Below, one piece after another: positions 24,540 to 37,608 of a stretch of 64,000 nt of DNA. The stretch's first letter is position 1; each line of letters opens with the position of its first letter. Under the pieces are notes generated by a model. That model ran no database searches. It was not told the origin of the DNA and saw only the letters and a list, made by a program, of their open reading frames with translations. A program made the position numbers and the translations under genes. The stretch is from Siphonodentalium dalli (taxonomy: Eukaryota > Mollusca > Scaphopoda > Gadilida > Siphonodentaliidae): NCBI GenBank assembly GCA_032622095.1, contig CP136067.1:77404705-77468704 (forward strand), given 5' to 3'.

Positions 24540-26340
24540 ACTTTCTTACTGCTTTATATCTATATCTATATTTGCGAATGTCTGTCTGTCTGTCTGTCTG
24601 TGTTCTATAGAAATTCACAGGAGACCATCTAGATGATGCCAAAGGGGTATCTAGGAGTAACTTTTTACGAGAAAGATAATGGTCGGGGTTAGAATTTTCT
24701 AAAGTGACGCCGTTGTTGCCAGGGGCAGAAAAGGGGGAGGGCAGAACAAAAATTTGTCGCCGATTGCCACCAAACTTATATATAATCATCCCCATGATAT
24801 GAGGAATCTAATGGCGTGGTTTAAATATGGCAAAAGTCGCGCCGTTCGCGTCAGGGGTGCCCGGAAGGGGGAGGGGCAGATTTTTTTTTCTGTCGCCGAT
24901 TGCCACGAAACTTACATACAATCATCCCCATGATATGAAGAATCCAACGGTGTGGTTTAAATATGTCAAAAGTGGCGTCGTTTGAGTCAGGGGTGAACGG
25001 AAGGGGAGAGGGTCACCAAAATCGATAAAACTAATTTTAGCGCCGATTTCCACCAAATTGATATATATTCTTCTTCACGATACAAGGAATCTAACTGTGC
25101 GCTTTAACAACGCCAAATTGTTGTTTTTGGATGAGAGATTGGGAGGGGTGGGCACTAAATTTGATAATAAGTCGCCGATTGCCACCACACTTATACAAAA
25201 TCATCCCCATGGTATGAGGAGTCTAATGGTGTGGCTTTTATCTGTCAAATGTGGCCTCATTCGAGTCAGGGTTGCATTGAAAGGGACAAGGGCACCAAAA
25301 TTGATGCACATTTTTTTTAGCGCCAATTTCCACCAAATTGATACACGTTCTTATCCATGATACGAGGAATCTAATCGTGATTTAAAGACGCCATAGTGGT
25401 GCTGTTTGGGTGAGAGATGGAGAGGGGAGGGATTGGCACCAAATTTGATAAACAAATTGTTTAGTCGCCGATTATCACCAAACTTATAAACAATCATCTC
25501 CGTGATCTCAGGAGTGTAATCGTGTGGTGTAAGGATGTCACAAGTAGGGCCATTCGAGTCAGTGGTGTATAGAGATGAGAGGGACACAAAAATTATATCT
25601 ATATGTTCAGTGCCGATTTCCACCAGATTGCTACATGTACATATTCTTCTCCGTGATACGAGGAATCTTTTCGTGTGGTTTAGATACACCAAATTGGTGC
25701 CCTATGGTGAGAGATATGGGGACCTTCAATTTGATACGAATTTGTATACTCGCCAATTTTCACCAATTTCATATATATGCATCTCTAATGAGTCTTAGTG
25801 TGTGCAGCTTGAGTCCGAAATAGGGACGGGAGGGTCACCAAAACTGATACAAAATATGTTTAGTACCAATTAGCATCAAATTCAGACACGTTCTTCTCAA
25901 ATGATACAAGAAATAAAATCGTGCTGTCTGACTGTCTTTTTGTCTGTCTGTGTGCGTTCTATATATAGCTTCACGCGGTGCAATAGAGATGGCACCAAGG
26001 CGTTCTAAGAGGGGTAACTTTTTACAAGGAAGATAATGGTGCGGGTTAAAATTTTCTAAAATGACGCTGTTGGTGGGAGGGGAAATTAAAATGGTGAAAT
26101 AGTTTTGTCGCTGATTTCCACCAAACGAACACATAATCACCTTTGCAATATGGCGTTGTTCGAGTCAGCGTTGCATCAACAATTGATTTAATAAACCAAA
26201 TTCCACCAAATTCATACACGTTTTTCTCTAATGATATATATACCATGAATTAAATCACATTTGGTGTCGTTTGCGTCACGGATGGCGAGCGTACTATCAT
26301 TGATAAGATTGCTATTCGCCGATATCCACATATAAGTTAT
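24540..26340. repeat. Degenerate tandem array, unit about 140-150 bp in ~290-bp pairs
   Basis: Variants of GTCGCCGATTGCCACCAAACTTATA recur near 24758, 24893, 25042, 25172, 25320, 25465, 25612, 25752, 26108 and 26318. They alternate between a GTCGCCGATTGCC type and a GCGCCGATTTCC type. Between them lie ATCATCCCCATGATATGAGG and GAGTCAGGGGTG. A larger duplication is also visible: the CTGTCTGTCTGT tract, then TTCTATAG, AAGATAATGGT and AATTTTCTAAA, at 24580-24720 recurs at 25918-26065, about 1.35 kb away. No protein is encoded; open frames here are chance products of the repeat. Confidence 0.85.
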
Positions 26341-27539
26341 ATACAGTCACCAGTCCATCTCCATATCACTTTAAGTAGTTGGGCGTTCACATTTCACAAT
26401 CCCGACATATGGTGACCCACATAAGTCACTTGAACAATTATATCTTCTTAACAGTCATATTTATATGGGAATGGCAATCAAGGCATTCACACAATGAGCT
26501 AGCAAAAAGAGATAAATAGAAGAAGCATTAAACGTATATTTATCACTCTATTGAAGAGATACATATATTCGTGCAAACTGAGAGACCTCGAACCGCCAGA
26601 GGATTGCATATATATAATAACAAAATTTAGTCTGTTCCATTCAATACAGTTTCCACAAAAAGTTACAATTTGCCAAGAGCTATGGAAGGCCTGTTCAAAA
26701 ATAGTGGTCACAGTGTGCAGTCAAGTATAGTTTCTTCTGATATACAAGAAAATGCAGTTAGTGCACAAGACCCTTCGGATCCTACCAATACTGACATCTG
26801 ACAAGGGTTTTTAGAACAGACTCATCGACTGACATAAACAACTAAAAATCTCGCTCTGTGCCTGGCACATGTAGCTGATATATGTGCGCAGCAACATTTC
26901 GTTTAAACTAAGACTATTTAGCCAACATATAGCACCATGAACAGAGGAGCACCTGAAAAATTCTTTGAAACATCTGTACCTTCATGGAGATATGATGGCC
27001 AGGTGTCCTCGAGATCTTAGTCCAACACACTAGATTGATTGATGCATCTCAATATGTAAAACCCAATTATCATATTTTATCGAACTAATGTGTTTATAAT
27101 GTTCATGTATCCTCTTATAACGTCTAATGTGTACGCAGTTGTAAATAAATAAATACTTCATTTTTGGTGGAACGGATTAATCGCGATAAACAGAATGACA
27201 ATTGTCAAGGTGAGCCACTACTTATATTCCATGACTGTAATAATCATGTTTTGTGCTGCTATTTGAATATGCAATTTATGAGAAAACGTATAACACTTTA
27301 AGCAAGAGCATTCTCTATTCCCAACAAATATCCACAGCATACATTAACCTGGGCAAGGCCGGGTAACCCTGCTAGTATATATATATACGGTGAAAACAAA
27401 GAGCACCTCGTTCACGGTTGTTTAGAAGGTTTAAAGCAACTGAAGACGTTTAGGCTTCAAATTCATTACCGTAAGTCCTTTAAGTGTTTTATCAATTCAC
27501 CGACGCATAATGACCCCCATAACACGGGGGTGTGGACCC

Positions 27540-28930
27540 TTAAAACAAACACTCTAGTAAACCATGGTAAAAACATTATAGTATTCTGTGGAATTTTACC
27601 AGGGTGATTGGAACCAGATAATTTTACTCTGGTAAAATGCATCTAGCGAATGGTCACCACATAATACGAGCACATGTAGACCCACACATGTATTTTTGCT
27701 CAAGTAAAATGTTCCCACCCATGTATTTCACCAAGGTATATTACCGGATGTAAGTATTCATGTTGGATTCTACTAAAGTAGTTCTACCAGGGTAATTATA
27801 TCAGGGTAATTTATCTCGATATTAGGGTAAAGTTACCACGGTAGTACCGAGGTGCGCTTTCAAAAGCTTTAACAGATTGGAGGCTATATGAATCCTACAT
27901 GTAATTACATATAAGGTGTTAAACTCCTTTGGATTTAGCCGACTTATTTATAAGAATATTCTTGTACCATTCTGTATGACACCGGGTACAGTTGTTTCCA
28001 CTGATTAATGAACAGAATATGATTTTATTCTCACAAACGAAACAGAAAACACATCAGCTGAAAAATGTGCTATTGTGAAATTGAGTTATAGCTCATATCC
28101 GTGTAAAATTACTCCATGGTTTACATGGCTATACTCGGTAAAATATGGTAAAGTGAGACGGCCAATGATATATATACTCTGGTAACAGCCATATAAAGTC
28201 CACATAAAAGGGACATACCCTTGTAAATTCCAGGTAAAAATATGATGTACCCCACTATCATTATACTCTGGTAAATTATGCTGTATTAGTATTACATACA
28301 AACATTAACCAACGTGGGAGCCTACGTGCCAGCAATTTTTACATTGGTTGGACCCCACCCTGCGGAGTTGTTTCCGTTTTGGACTTAAATATACGAAAAC
28401 CCAACCCACCTAAATTATTGTCCCTGGTTGAAATACGTTTTGTAGGATCGGTAGTGTAAGTCTGAACTGCTACAAGGACAACATGCCATACTTTAGTCTA
28501 GACATAGGAGTACTATTATACTATCATTCCCCTTGTATATGTAGCTTGTATATTGTTGCATCCCATTACATCACCCCATTCGGAATCAAAGGATATGTGT
28601 TATTAGCTGTCACATAACATTAATACTAGATAATGTAGAACTCAGTTATTCACAAAAACCATCTCTGACTGGAACCAACTCATATAAAAAGCACCATTGT
28701 TGTATAGCGTCACGCTTTGAAGAGCGCCTTTTTCCTCGTAGAAATCTATATTAATTAACTAACTAACTAAATGAAAACATAATACAATCATTTGAAGAGC
28801 GTTTTTCCAGAAGAAGTGACTTACTATAGTATGTTCTGATTTACATGGGTTTTACCCATGTATGTCCAATTTCACCAGCATGTTACGAGAGTAAAGTGTG
28901 GTAAACCATGCCTTTACTTGCATGGAATTT
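27540..28930. repeat. Cluster of GGTAAAA / TTTTACC words
   Basis: Short words such as ACCATGGTAAAA, TTTTACCAGGGT, TTTTACTCTGGTAAAAT, CCAGGGTAATT, ATTACTCCATGG, CTCTGGTAAATT and GGGTTTTACCCATG recur on both strands at irregular spacing over 1.4 kb. The pattern suggests decayed inverted repeats or old foldback copies. I could not define ends or a period. Confidence 0.45.
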
Positions 28931-29056
28931 CCAAGGGTAGGCAGCATTTTTTTCATTTCAGAGTTCATCATAATTAACTTAACTTACCATGATTTACTTC
29001 TGTCACATTCTGTGGGTGAACATAAGGCCAAAGATACTTGCGGACTCAATAAAAAG

Positions 29057-30038
29057 CAGCCTGTTCTCCCGAAACAGCACATTATCTGCTTTCAATAGAA
29101 CTTGTTTTTGGTTGATTATCTGCTGAGAATCGCCTCATTTTGAGTCGATAATGTGCTGAAAATGACAGCGTTTTAGTCATATTATCGACTAATAATGAGG
29201 CGATTCTTAGCAGATTGTGCGGGCACAATAACACATATAAGCCAACTCCCCAATTCTTTATTAATGGTCCAAGAAAACTAAACATCTTACACTGCAGAAT
29301 TCGCAACTATTGTAGTGAACTCAAATCAGATATGTACAACAATTTTATCTCTGATACCTCTAAATGTACATGTGGATACGAAGTCGAAGATGCCTTTCAT
29401 TATTTCTTTGAGTGACCCCTGTATGCAACCGAAAGATGCGAACTCTTCAATAAGATTGCAGCCCACCAATTTACAATATCTAACATTTCCTCTTTACTCA
29501 CAGGGCTATCATCAGAATCGAATCGACGCAATGAAATTCATTTCCATTTTGTTTATTCATTCATTTCATCAACGAAACGATTTAATTAGGCCCCCTCTGC
29601 TAACAAATATAGGCGAGATCCTCCTGTGGGTTACAAATGTTGACTACCTCAGATGAAATTTCTAAAGCAGGATAGGACTGACAGCAATCACAACCACACC
29701 ATACATCATCCTGTATATATGTTATGTTCGTCATCTACGTTGTATTTGTTAAAATGTTAATGGGAGAGGGGCGGATGTAAGTTGTTAACACTTGTGCCCC
29801 GATCCATCTTGTAATATCATATTACAATAAAATATGTTTAAACAAAAACTATAAGCAAACTCACGACTTTTCATGTGTACGCTCTTTAACGTGTGTTTTC
29901 GCTACGGCTCGCGCCATCAACCGAAATACCGGATATGACTCCATTATCTGCTTATTTCAGAATAAAATAATCACATTATGTATCTATATATTTCACTTTA
30001 TAGGGCGATTATGTGCGTATTTGCGCGAAAATATGTTG
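29057..30038 (+). mobile_element. Family A MITE split by a LINE insertion
   Basis: The left part 29057-29248 starts CAGCCTGTTCTCCCGAAA. The right part 29851-30038 ends GCGAAAATATGTTG. Removing 29249-29850 and one copy of the 12-bp duplication leaves a sequence collinear with the full-length copy at 1492-1865. The host element shares at most AAAAG at its own borders, shorter than the 7-bp duplications of its relatives, so one border may have mutated. Confidence 0.85.
29249..29850 (+). pseudogene. 5'-truncated LINE, C-terminal end of ORF2 plus 3' tail
   Basis: It is flanked by ATAAGCCAACTC (29237-29248) and ATAAGCAAACTC (29851-29862), a 12-bp target duplication with one mismatch. The unsplit form is seen at about 1674-1686. 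The frame 29215-29415 reads LNILHCRIRNYCSELK and then a C-x-C-G...H-Y-F-F-E segment of the zinc-knuckle type found at the end of non-LTR retrotransposon ORF2. A frameshift or stop follows, after which a C-P-L-Y-A-T-E-R segment continues in another frame. It ends with AATAAAATATGTTTAAAC. The left boundary of recognisable LINE coding begins right after the duplication. It is non-functional. Confidence 0.8.
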
Positions 30039-31394
30039 AAAAGACAGAAGCCCGTTAGCAACCTTTGCAAAAATGCTCTATATCATTACAATTTCAGGAT
30101 AATTATATAACAACGAACGCTCTACATATAGTTGATCACCGGAACATGATAAAGGCAAACAATTATATATGATTTAGCTTGGAGCATGACTATTGTGAAT
30201 CAGGCCAGAGAGTCGTGCAGTGTCCCAACGCCAATGTTTAGCTACGATGTCCGTGTCACAGGTGTGCTACCTATCTCTTCAATCAAGTTCATCGGGCTGC
30301 GCGGTAACAATCACTCAGCTCTTTTAAAAAAACACCACACGAGCGGGGGAGACAACTATATTGTTATTTATCGCTCGTAAATAAAAGTTTTTCTGTTTTC
30401 TTTTTATTACTGTTGTCATCTAGATTATGATATACAGCGGAAATCAAACTGGAGAGTAATTCGAGGCCGGTAAAGTTTGTTACTCTCCCGAGGATAGACA
30501 GTGGCACGCGAGTTTGTTGTATGGTGGTCATTAAAATATTTTCAGAATTAAAAAGCTGGGGGGAATAGTTTGGAACACGTGCGAAATTGGGTATTTCCAT
30601 TTCAAAACAAGATGGTTATCACGTTGGATCGCTTCTGACCAAATCATCTGGGTGAAGATATAATTGTGTAGAGCGATTTCCAGTTGAGAGATGTTCCAAA
30701 AACTTAATTAAGTTTAGCTATTTTGCCAGTTCCATTTATGCACACTAAAAGCGTCACAAAAGACTATTTCTGTTTATCGTGGAAACTGCGGTGTGTATCA
30801 CGACTTTAAAAATAAACGCTGGGGTCTTGAATGAAATTGGTGGAGATTGTACGGACATTTAAACGGACAAGACGCATTTGAACCTATACTAGACAATTAT
30901 GTATATGTAAAGTACATGATTACTATTTTGCACCTGTCACAATTCGTATACATAATATAATTCGTATACATACTACACATTTACATTGACTTCAGCATAT
31001 CTATTTTTGTTGGGATATGCTGATGTCAACATGTCCCTTCGTCGGTCCGGACGCCCGCCCATGGACACAATTTTTTTCCGAAATGGTATTGCTACTTTTC
31101 CATCAATTTCTATGGCGAAGATACATTCCACTATGGGAACCCGTGAACATGCGATAAATACAAATTGGTTGCGGCATGTGGCGACACACATAATTTGTCT
31201 AAACTTTTCATTCACTTCTTGCATGGTTAATTATTACAAAACTTGATAAAGATATTTGCCATAATGGGAACCTATGTACCTACAATTGTGAGGTTATAGT
31301 CCCAATCATTTGAAGAGAGTTTTTGCTCTCTTTTTTGAATACCAATAGGTTAAACGGATATAGCTCCAAATTATGTTTAAAAATGACGTGAAAC

Positions 31395-33710
31395 CAGGAG
31401 TAATACATGACATGCATATAAACACACGAAACGTCGATATACAGGAGTAATACATGACATGCATATAAACACACGAAACGTCAACATACAGGAGTAATAC
31501 ATGACATGCATATAAACACACGAAACGTCGATATATAGAGGATCTACAACGAGTCCCCAGTTTATAGCGAAATTTACAAAACGAGTCCAGTAAATTAGGT
31601 CTGGACCGAGCCTTTGGCGAGGTCCAGACCTAATTTACTGGACGAGTTTGGTAAATTCCGATATAAACTTGGGACGAGTTGTAGATTCTATTTATTACAT
31701 GATCCAAAACCTCGACAAAACATACTTAAATCAACAAATGGGACGCGAAACTAACATCAACTTCTATAAGGCATGCGATGACGTTTCACACAACTCTGCG
31801 TTGTTTGCACGCGCAAAGAAATAGTCCCATATAAATAAAGACTCTTTGGAGTATTTAATGGCGTATATTTAACGACATAACTTTTCAAACTCTTCATTCA
31901 TTATAGTTTGTTGAAATTATATTGGAAGCCATAGTATTTTGAGACGTAGCGTACGGAATGTAAAGAAACCACAAACCGGAAGTCAGAGGTCACCTGGCAC
32001 TATTTCCTGTTATTAAACGAACGTTTAATATCACAATTTATAGAATGGGTTTATTGAATGGAATAAAGGTAGGATCATGTAATAAACAGGCGTAATACAT
32101 GACATGCATATAAACACACGAAACGTCGATATACAGGAGTAATACATGACACGCATATAAACACACGAAACGTCAACATACAGGAGAAATACATGACATG
32201 CATATAAACACACGAAACGTCGATATATAGAGGATCTACAACGAGTCCCCAGTTTATAGCGAAATTTACAAAACGAGTCCAGTAAATTAGGTCTGGACCG
32301 AGCCTTTGGCGAGGTCCAGACCTAATTTACTGGACGAGTTTTGTAAATTCCGATATAAACTTGGGACGAGTTGTAGATTCTATTTATTACATGATCCAAA
32401 ACCTCGACAAAACATACTTAAATCAACAAATGGGACGCGAAACTAACATCAACTTCTATAAGGCATGCGATGACGTTTCACACAACTCTGCGTTGTTTGC
32501 ACGCGCAAAGAAATAGTCCCATATAAATAAAGACTCTTTGGAGTATTTAATGGCGTATATTTAACGACATAACTTTTCAAACTCTTCATTCATTATAGTT
32601 TGTTGAAATTATATTGGAAGCCATAGTATTTTGAGACGTAGCGTACGGAATGTAAAGAAACCACAAACCGGAAGTCAGAGGTCACCTGGCACTATTTCCT
32701 GTTATTAAACGAACGTTTAATATCACAATTTATAGAATGGGTTTATTGAATGGAATAAAGGTAGGATCATGTAATAAACAGGCGTAATACATGACATGCA
32801 TATAAACACACGAAACGTCGATATACAGGAGTAATACATGACATGCATATAAACACACGAAACGTCAACATACAGGAGTAATACATGACATGCATATAAA
32901 CACACGAAACGTCGATATATAGAGGATCTACAACGAGTCCCCAGTTTATGGCGAAATTTACAAAACGAGTCCAGTAAATTAGGTCTGGACCGAGCCTTTG
33001 GCGAGGTCCAGACCTAATTTACTGGACGAGTTTTGTAAATTCCGATATAAACTTGGGACGAGTTGTAGATTCTATTTATTACATGATCCAAAACCTCGAC
33101 AAAACATACTTAAATCAACAAATGGGACGCGAAACTAACATCAACTTCTATAAGGCATGCGATGACGTTTCAGACAACTCTGCGTTGTTTGCACGCGCAA
33201 AGAAATAGTCCCATATAAATAAAGACTCTTTGGAGTATTTAATGGCGTATATTTAACGACATAACTTTTCAAACTCTTCATTCATTATAGTTTGTTGAAA
33301 TTATATTGGAAGCCATAGTATTTTGAGACGTAGCGTACGGAATGTAAAGAAACCACAAACCGGAAGTCAGAGGTCACCTGGCACTATTTCCTGTTATTAA
33401 ACGAACGTTTAATATCACAATTTATAGAATGGGTTTATTGAATGGAATAAAGGTAGGATCATGTAATAAACAGGCGTAATACATGACATGCATATAAACA
33501 CACGAAACGTCGATATACAGGAGTAATACATGACATGCATATAAACACACGAAACGTCAACATACAGGAGTAATACATGACATGCATATAAACACACGAA
33601 ACGTCGATATACAGGCGTAATACATGACATGCATATAAACACACGAAACGTCGATATACAGAAGTAATACATGCCATGCATATAAACACACGAAACGTCG
33701 ATATACAGGC
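31395..33710. repeat. 692-bp macrosatellite with nested 47-bp minisatellite
   Basis: AGAGGATCTACAACGAG occurs at 31537, 32229 and 32921, an exact 692-bp period. The three long units are almost identical, so the array is young or homogenised. Each long unit carries several copies of a 47-bp repeat (CAGGAGTAATACATGACATG...ACGAAACGTCGATATA; for example starts at 31395, 31442 and 31489) and a long hairpin. The last block (33472-33710) has five 47-bp copies and no hairpin. The repeat is open on the minus strand, giving chance products rich in CLYACHV-type repeats; these are not genes. Confidence 0.95.
31541..31688. repeat. Long hairpin in macrosatellite unit 1
   Basis: The left arm 31541-31607 and right arm 31621-31688 are about 67-bp inverted repeats, identical over CCAGTAAATTAGGTCTGGACC and slightly diverged further out. 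The loop is 13 nt (GAGCCTTTGGCGA). The same hairpin recurs at about 32233-32380 and 32925-33072 in the next two units. The central arms could be a MITE that was captured and tandemly amplified; that is inference. Confidence 0.9.
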
Positions 33711-33879
33711 TTTATCCGATCCAAAATAGTTCTAACAAATCAAATAGCAATTTTCCAGCTGTTTTCAAATGTGCTCATGGAGGTGATCGAGACAAGCGCT
33801 CTTTACATTTACCAAATCAGAAATAGGCTAACATGGAACGCTCTTTCTTTTCCATGCTGAAGAAATATCTGTACTAGAT

Positions 33880-34970
33880 TGATAGCCCAACTTGACGAAG
33901 TCAATGTCAAGTTTGAGCTATTGTCCGTCTGGGCGTGCGTCAGTAAACATTTTCATTTAACACACTCTACGGGCCACATGGCCCACATCCCTCATCCGAG
34001 TTTCACCAAACTTCACATGGATCTTCGAGATGACCTCTAAAATGGAGACGTCGTTTCCCCTCGAAAGTCATTACAAAAATTACCGTCAGAAGACATCTTG
34101 GATTTCACATTTCCCAAATTTAACTATTTCCACGCCCGTCACCAGAGCGTCACCACACTTTATATGAGTGTTCCGGGTGACCACTTGATGGGATCCATCA
34201 ATATTTCAAAAAATTTCATTAAAAACATATGACTGCCAGCTGCTATCTTGGATTGTGCTCTTTGCACAACTTAATCCTGCGGTACACCTACAGGCCACAT
34301 CCCTCATCTCATATCTGAATCCATGCATTGGCAAACCATGCAGTCCACATTTATTGCAGAAATGTTTCTAAAAACATACAGGCATGACCTATTCATTGGA
34401 GCTATCGAATTAAAAACATACAGGCATGTGTAGAATGACCTCTTGATTGGAGCTATCGAATTAAAACAACGTGGCCGTAGATGGCAGTAGACAGTCATTT
34501 TCATCTTGGACTGAACTATTACCATGACTAAATCCTTCATTTTACATTCTATTGATCCCATACTTCACATGGATTTTCGAGGCGACCTCTAGACGTGGGC
34601 TACCGAATTTATGCCCTCCTCAAATTTATTGGAGAAATGTTTTGAAAATTTACAGGCATGTTTAAGATCATTTCTAGATGGGGGTCGTTGAATTTGAATA
34701 ATTTGCAACGAAAAACGTGGCGCCTGCAGCCATCTTGGATTTTACTCTGTGCATGGCTAAACACTTCGGCGTGCACTACATCCACCATTTATCATCCAAT
34801 TGATTCCAATCTTCATATGACTCTCCGGGTTGTATTAAAAATACTTAACCATTTCAACCTTCCACATTCCTTATCGCTCCATTTAGCGACAACAGTGTTC
34901 CGCCCATTTCCGGTTTCTCAATCTGTGAATGAGGAAAACGTGTCTTTTTGCAGAGCTCAAAGGTGATATA
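33880..34970. repeat. Degenerate repeat-derived sequence
   Basis: Related sentences recur imperfectly: CTTCACATGGAT(C/T)TTCGAG(A/G)(T/C)GACCTCTA near 34010 and 34565, CATCTTGGATT near 34095 and 34733, AAACATACAGGCATG near 34374 and 34412, and GGCCACATCCCTCATC near 34295. It looks like an old tandem array. No unit length is constant enough to state. Confidence 0.5.
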
Positions 34971-35034
34971 AATTCAATAAATTATTGGATAAACTACTTA
35001 CTGTTCTGTTTAAAATAGGTAAATGGACAATCGG

Positions 35035-36005
35035 AGTGTGCACCAGACAATTGTAATCGAGTTTCAGGTGAAATATTGTCAACTGTATCAACTGTAAGTG
35101 AAATAAATTCCGTTTGACTTTTGTTGTGTGGCCACCATTTTGATATCGATAAATGACCCCATCAAACTTTGCTTTGATTTTGTAACAAGTTATATGTTAA
35201 AATTTTAGAAGACAAATAAACGACAATGCACAATAAATATTGGCATTAATGTTGGACAAGGTTGTATTCCATGTTATTATTTTTTTGAAGGTAATAATCA
35301 TCTGAAAAAGTAGCCTATTTTCGTGCATAAAAAAATTTAAGAAATCATCAGTAACTTCCAGTAACTCACGTGCCATGTTATTGGTAATCCAATTGGCTAT
35401 GGAATGCATATAATTTTTTTTTTTTGGCTAGCATTTTCATTGTTTTTTGACTTAGTAAATACCACTACCCTACAAGAATCAACGTTATTTACATTGTGCG
35501 GCAATGGTATGGAGGGATTCGTATGAGAAGTTCTGCCAGCATGACTATGAATTAAGTTCTCTAGCCACAGTAGTATTCTTCAATGTGCATTAACTGCCTA
35601 AATTATCAATTTGATTGATTATAATGATCTGGCTCGTGCCTCTAGGGGAAGTTCTGCCCAATTTTTTTTAATTTGATTGGATACGGGTGGTGTTAAGGAT
35701 CTGGCAAGCGGCTCCAGCGGAAGTTCTGCTCAAATTCTCGGGAAACAACAATCATAGTACATATAGTAGGCCTACATGTGTTGGCGACAACAGAAGTCTG
35801 GTCAGACCTGCCACTGAACATACTTGTAATTTTTGTAGCGATTCAAAGAGTATAAAAAAGAAACACACCGGGATGTGAACCAGACAATTGTAATTCAGTT
35901 TGAGGTGCAATTTTGTCAAAGATAATATATTGAAACAAATTTAGTTAAATTTAATAGTGTTGTGTGGCTGTCATTTTGACGAATGACCATACCAAATAAT
36001 GATTT
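35035..36005. repeat. Pair of direct repeats about 840 bp apart
   Basis: ACCAGACAATTGTAATCGAGTTTCAGGTG followed by a GTTGTGTGGC...CATTTTGA segment (about 35035-35175) recurs at about 35875-36005 with substitutions (word pairs: CAGACAATTGTAAT, TTTTGTC, GTGTGGC, ATTTTGA). Between them no feature was recognised apart from two GGAAGTTCTGC(C/T)CAA copies near 35647 and 35721. Confidence 0.6.
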
Positions 36006-36587
36006 GATTATGTACATAACCATTTAGACATTAAATAATTAAAATGTCTAAAAGTATTGATTGACCTATTATGTTGACCCCCGTAACCGGACCGGCGCAA
36101 AATCTAGCATGTTTTCGGGCTTCATGGCTTCATGGCTTTAGTATGGCTACCCTTAATTTAGACTAATTACACTGTTATCCGTTGTCCCACTGGGATAGTT
36201 CCACCTCAGATTCAAAATGTTTTACTAAATATTGTCAGGTATACACACTCCTTTTAAAAGATTGTCGAGAACATCTGCACATGACATTACCACAATCGAT
36301 CCCACCAATGATGCATTCTGCACACCTATTAAACTAAAATGGGAAGTTTTGTGTTTAGCTTGTTGTCAATTTCAGGTTCTGTCCGTCCGTGAGTGCGTCA
36401 GTGTGTCCGTAACGACCTTTGAGCTATCTATCTCATGATTCGGATTTGAGTGATCTTATGTATGTTGATAACAATGAGAGAAGTGGCGGATGTGGCGGAT
36501 TTCGTCGATTCATTTGTTGCAGGGTTATTGTCATTAGCGACCGTCCGTACATGTAACAACGTTGAAGCTCTCTATCTCAATCATCAC

Positions 36588-36638
36588 AAACTGTAACATT
36601 ATAACTCTTTAATTTAAAGAGTTATAATGTTACAGTTT
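36588..36638. repeat. Perfect 25-bp inverted repeat with 1-nt spacer
   Basis: The arm at 36588-36612 (AAACTGTAACATTATAACTC...) is the exact reverse complement of 36614-36638, separated by a single T. The flanks show no matching outer arms, so it is a bare palindrome. Confidence 0.97.
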
Positions 36639-37608
36639 ATTATAATAACGTCCCTGATCTGGAGGACAATGGCTGCTATGAATCACAGGTTGAATATTAA
36701 TACTTTTTGGTATAGGCTAATGAACCATAACGGAGAAGTGATATCAACGTCGGTTCATTTCTTGCAGAGTTACTGCCCTCATAGTGAAATGCATCTATGC
36801 TATAACTTTCGATATCTCTATCTCTATCATCGTAGTTCATGTTTGAACGAACTTTAGTGTATGCAACAACATCGTCATGAAAAAGCTTTTGCCCATTCAT
36901 TGATATGAAGTTATCTTCCGTGATCGTATGTGAATGATCTGTGGTATATTCCGATCAACAATGGGGTGGTGGATATGCACACCCTACAGGTTTTTGTTCA
37001 GCCATCTCAGGCCAGAGTAAAGGGGCCCACGGCATTCGGAATGCCACTTTGGGGATGCTCTGTGTGATATACTTGCTCTATTTCACTTACATTTGCTCGA
37101 CTGTTCTATTAAACTAAGTCCATTGTAGCCGGTGTGACTAATTACCGCCCGGGACCGCCCGGGCGCCCCCACGGACCCGTGGACACTATATCTCGACGTT
37201 ATAATGTAGCGACATGCCACCTGAGGGCAACCTAGAAGATTTTACTCGCTCGCTTGTCTCCGGCCGGTGTTATTAACCCCGCGAATGCCGATATTGGCTA
37301 AGAGAGCCCGGATGATCCCGGGTGATCCCGGGTGTCTTCGTGTGTTTTCGGACAGTATATTTTGGTGATACGTGGTGGTGCAATACCACCTGAGTGTGAC
37401 TTCCAAATATTGACTCGTTGACGCGTCCACGGCCGATGTTATTAACCCCTCAAAATCCGGTAACATACCATATAAACAAAGAGCCCGGGATCGCCCGGGC
37501 GCCCCCATGGACCAGTGGACACTATATCTCAACGTTATAACGTAGCGGCATACCCCACGAGGCCAACCTAGAGAATTTAACAAGCTCGCTCGTTTCCGGC
37601 CGGTGTTA

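Noticed and set aside
33415-33689. Minus-strand frames of 60-88 codons with CLYACHV-type repeats
   Set aside because: They follow the tandem repeat, recur identically in each unit and disappear where the array ends, so they are repeat artefacts.
33472-33710. Regularly spaced 47-bp repeats that could suggest a CRISPR array
   Set aside because: The whole 47-bp unit repeats with no unique spacers, and the sequence is eukaryotic. It is a minisatellite.
31395-33710. Hammerhead ribozyme in the satellite (GAAACGTC motif)
   Set aside because: The required CTGATGA core was not found in the unit, so the motif alone is not sufficient.
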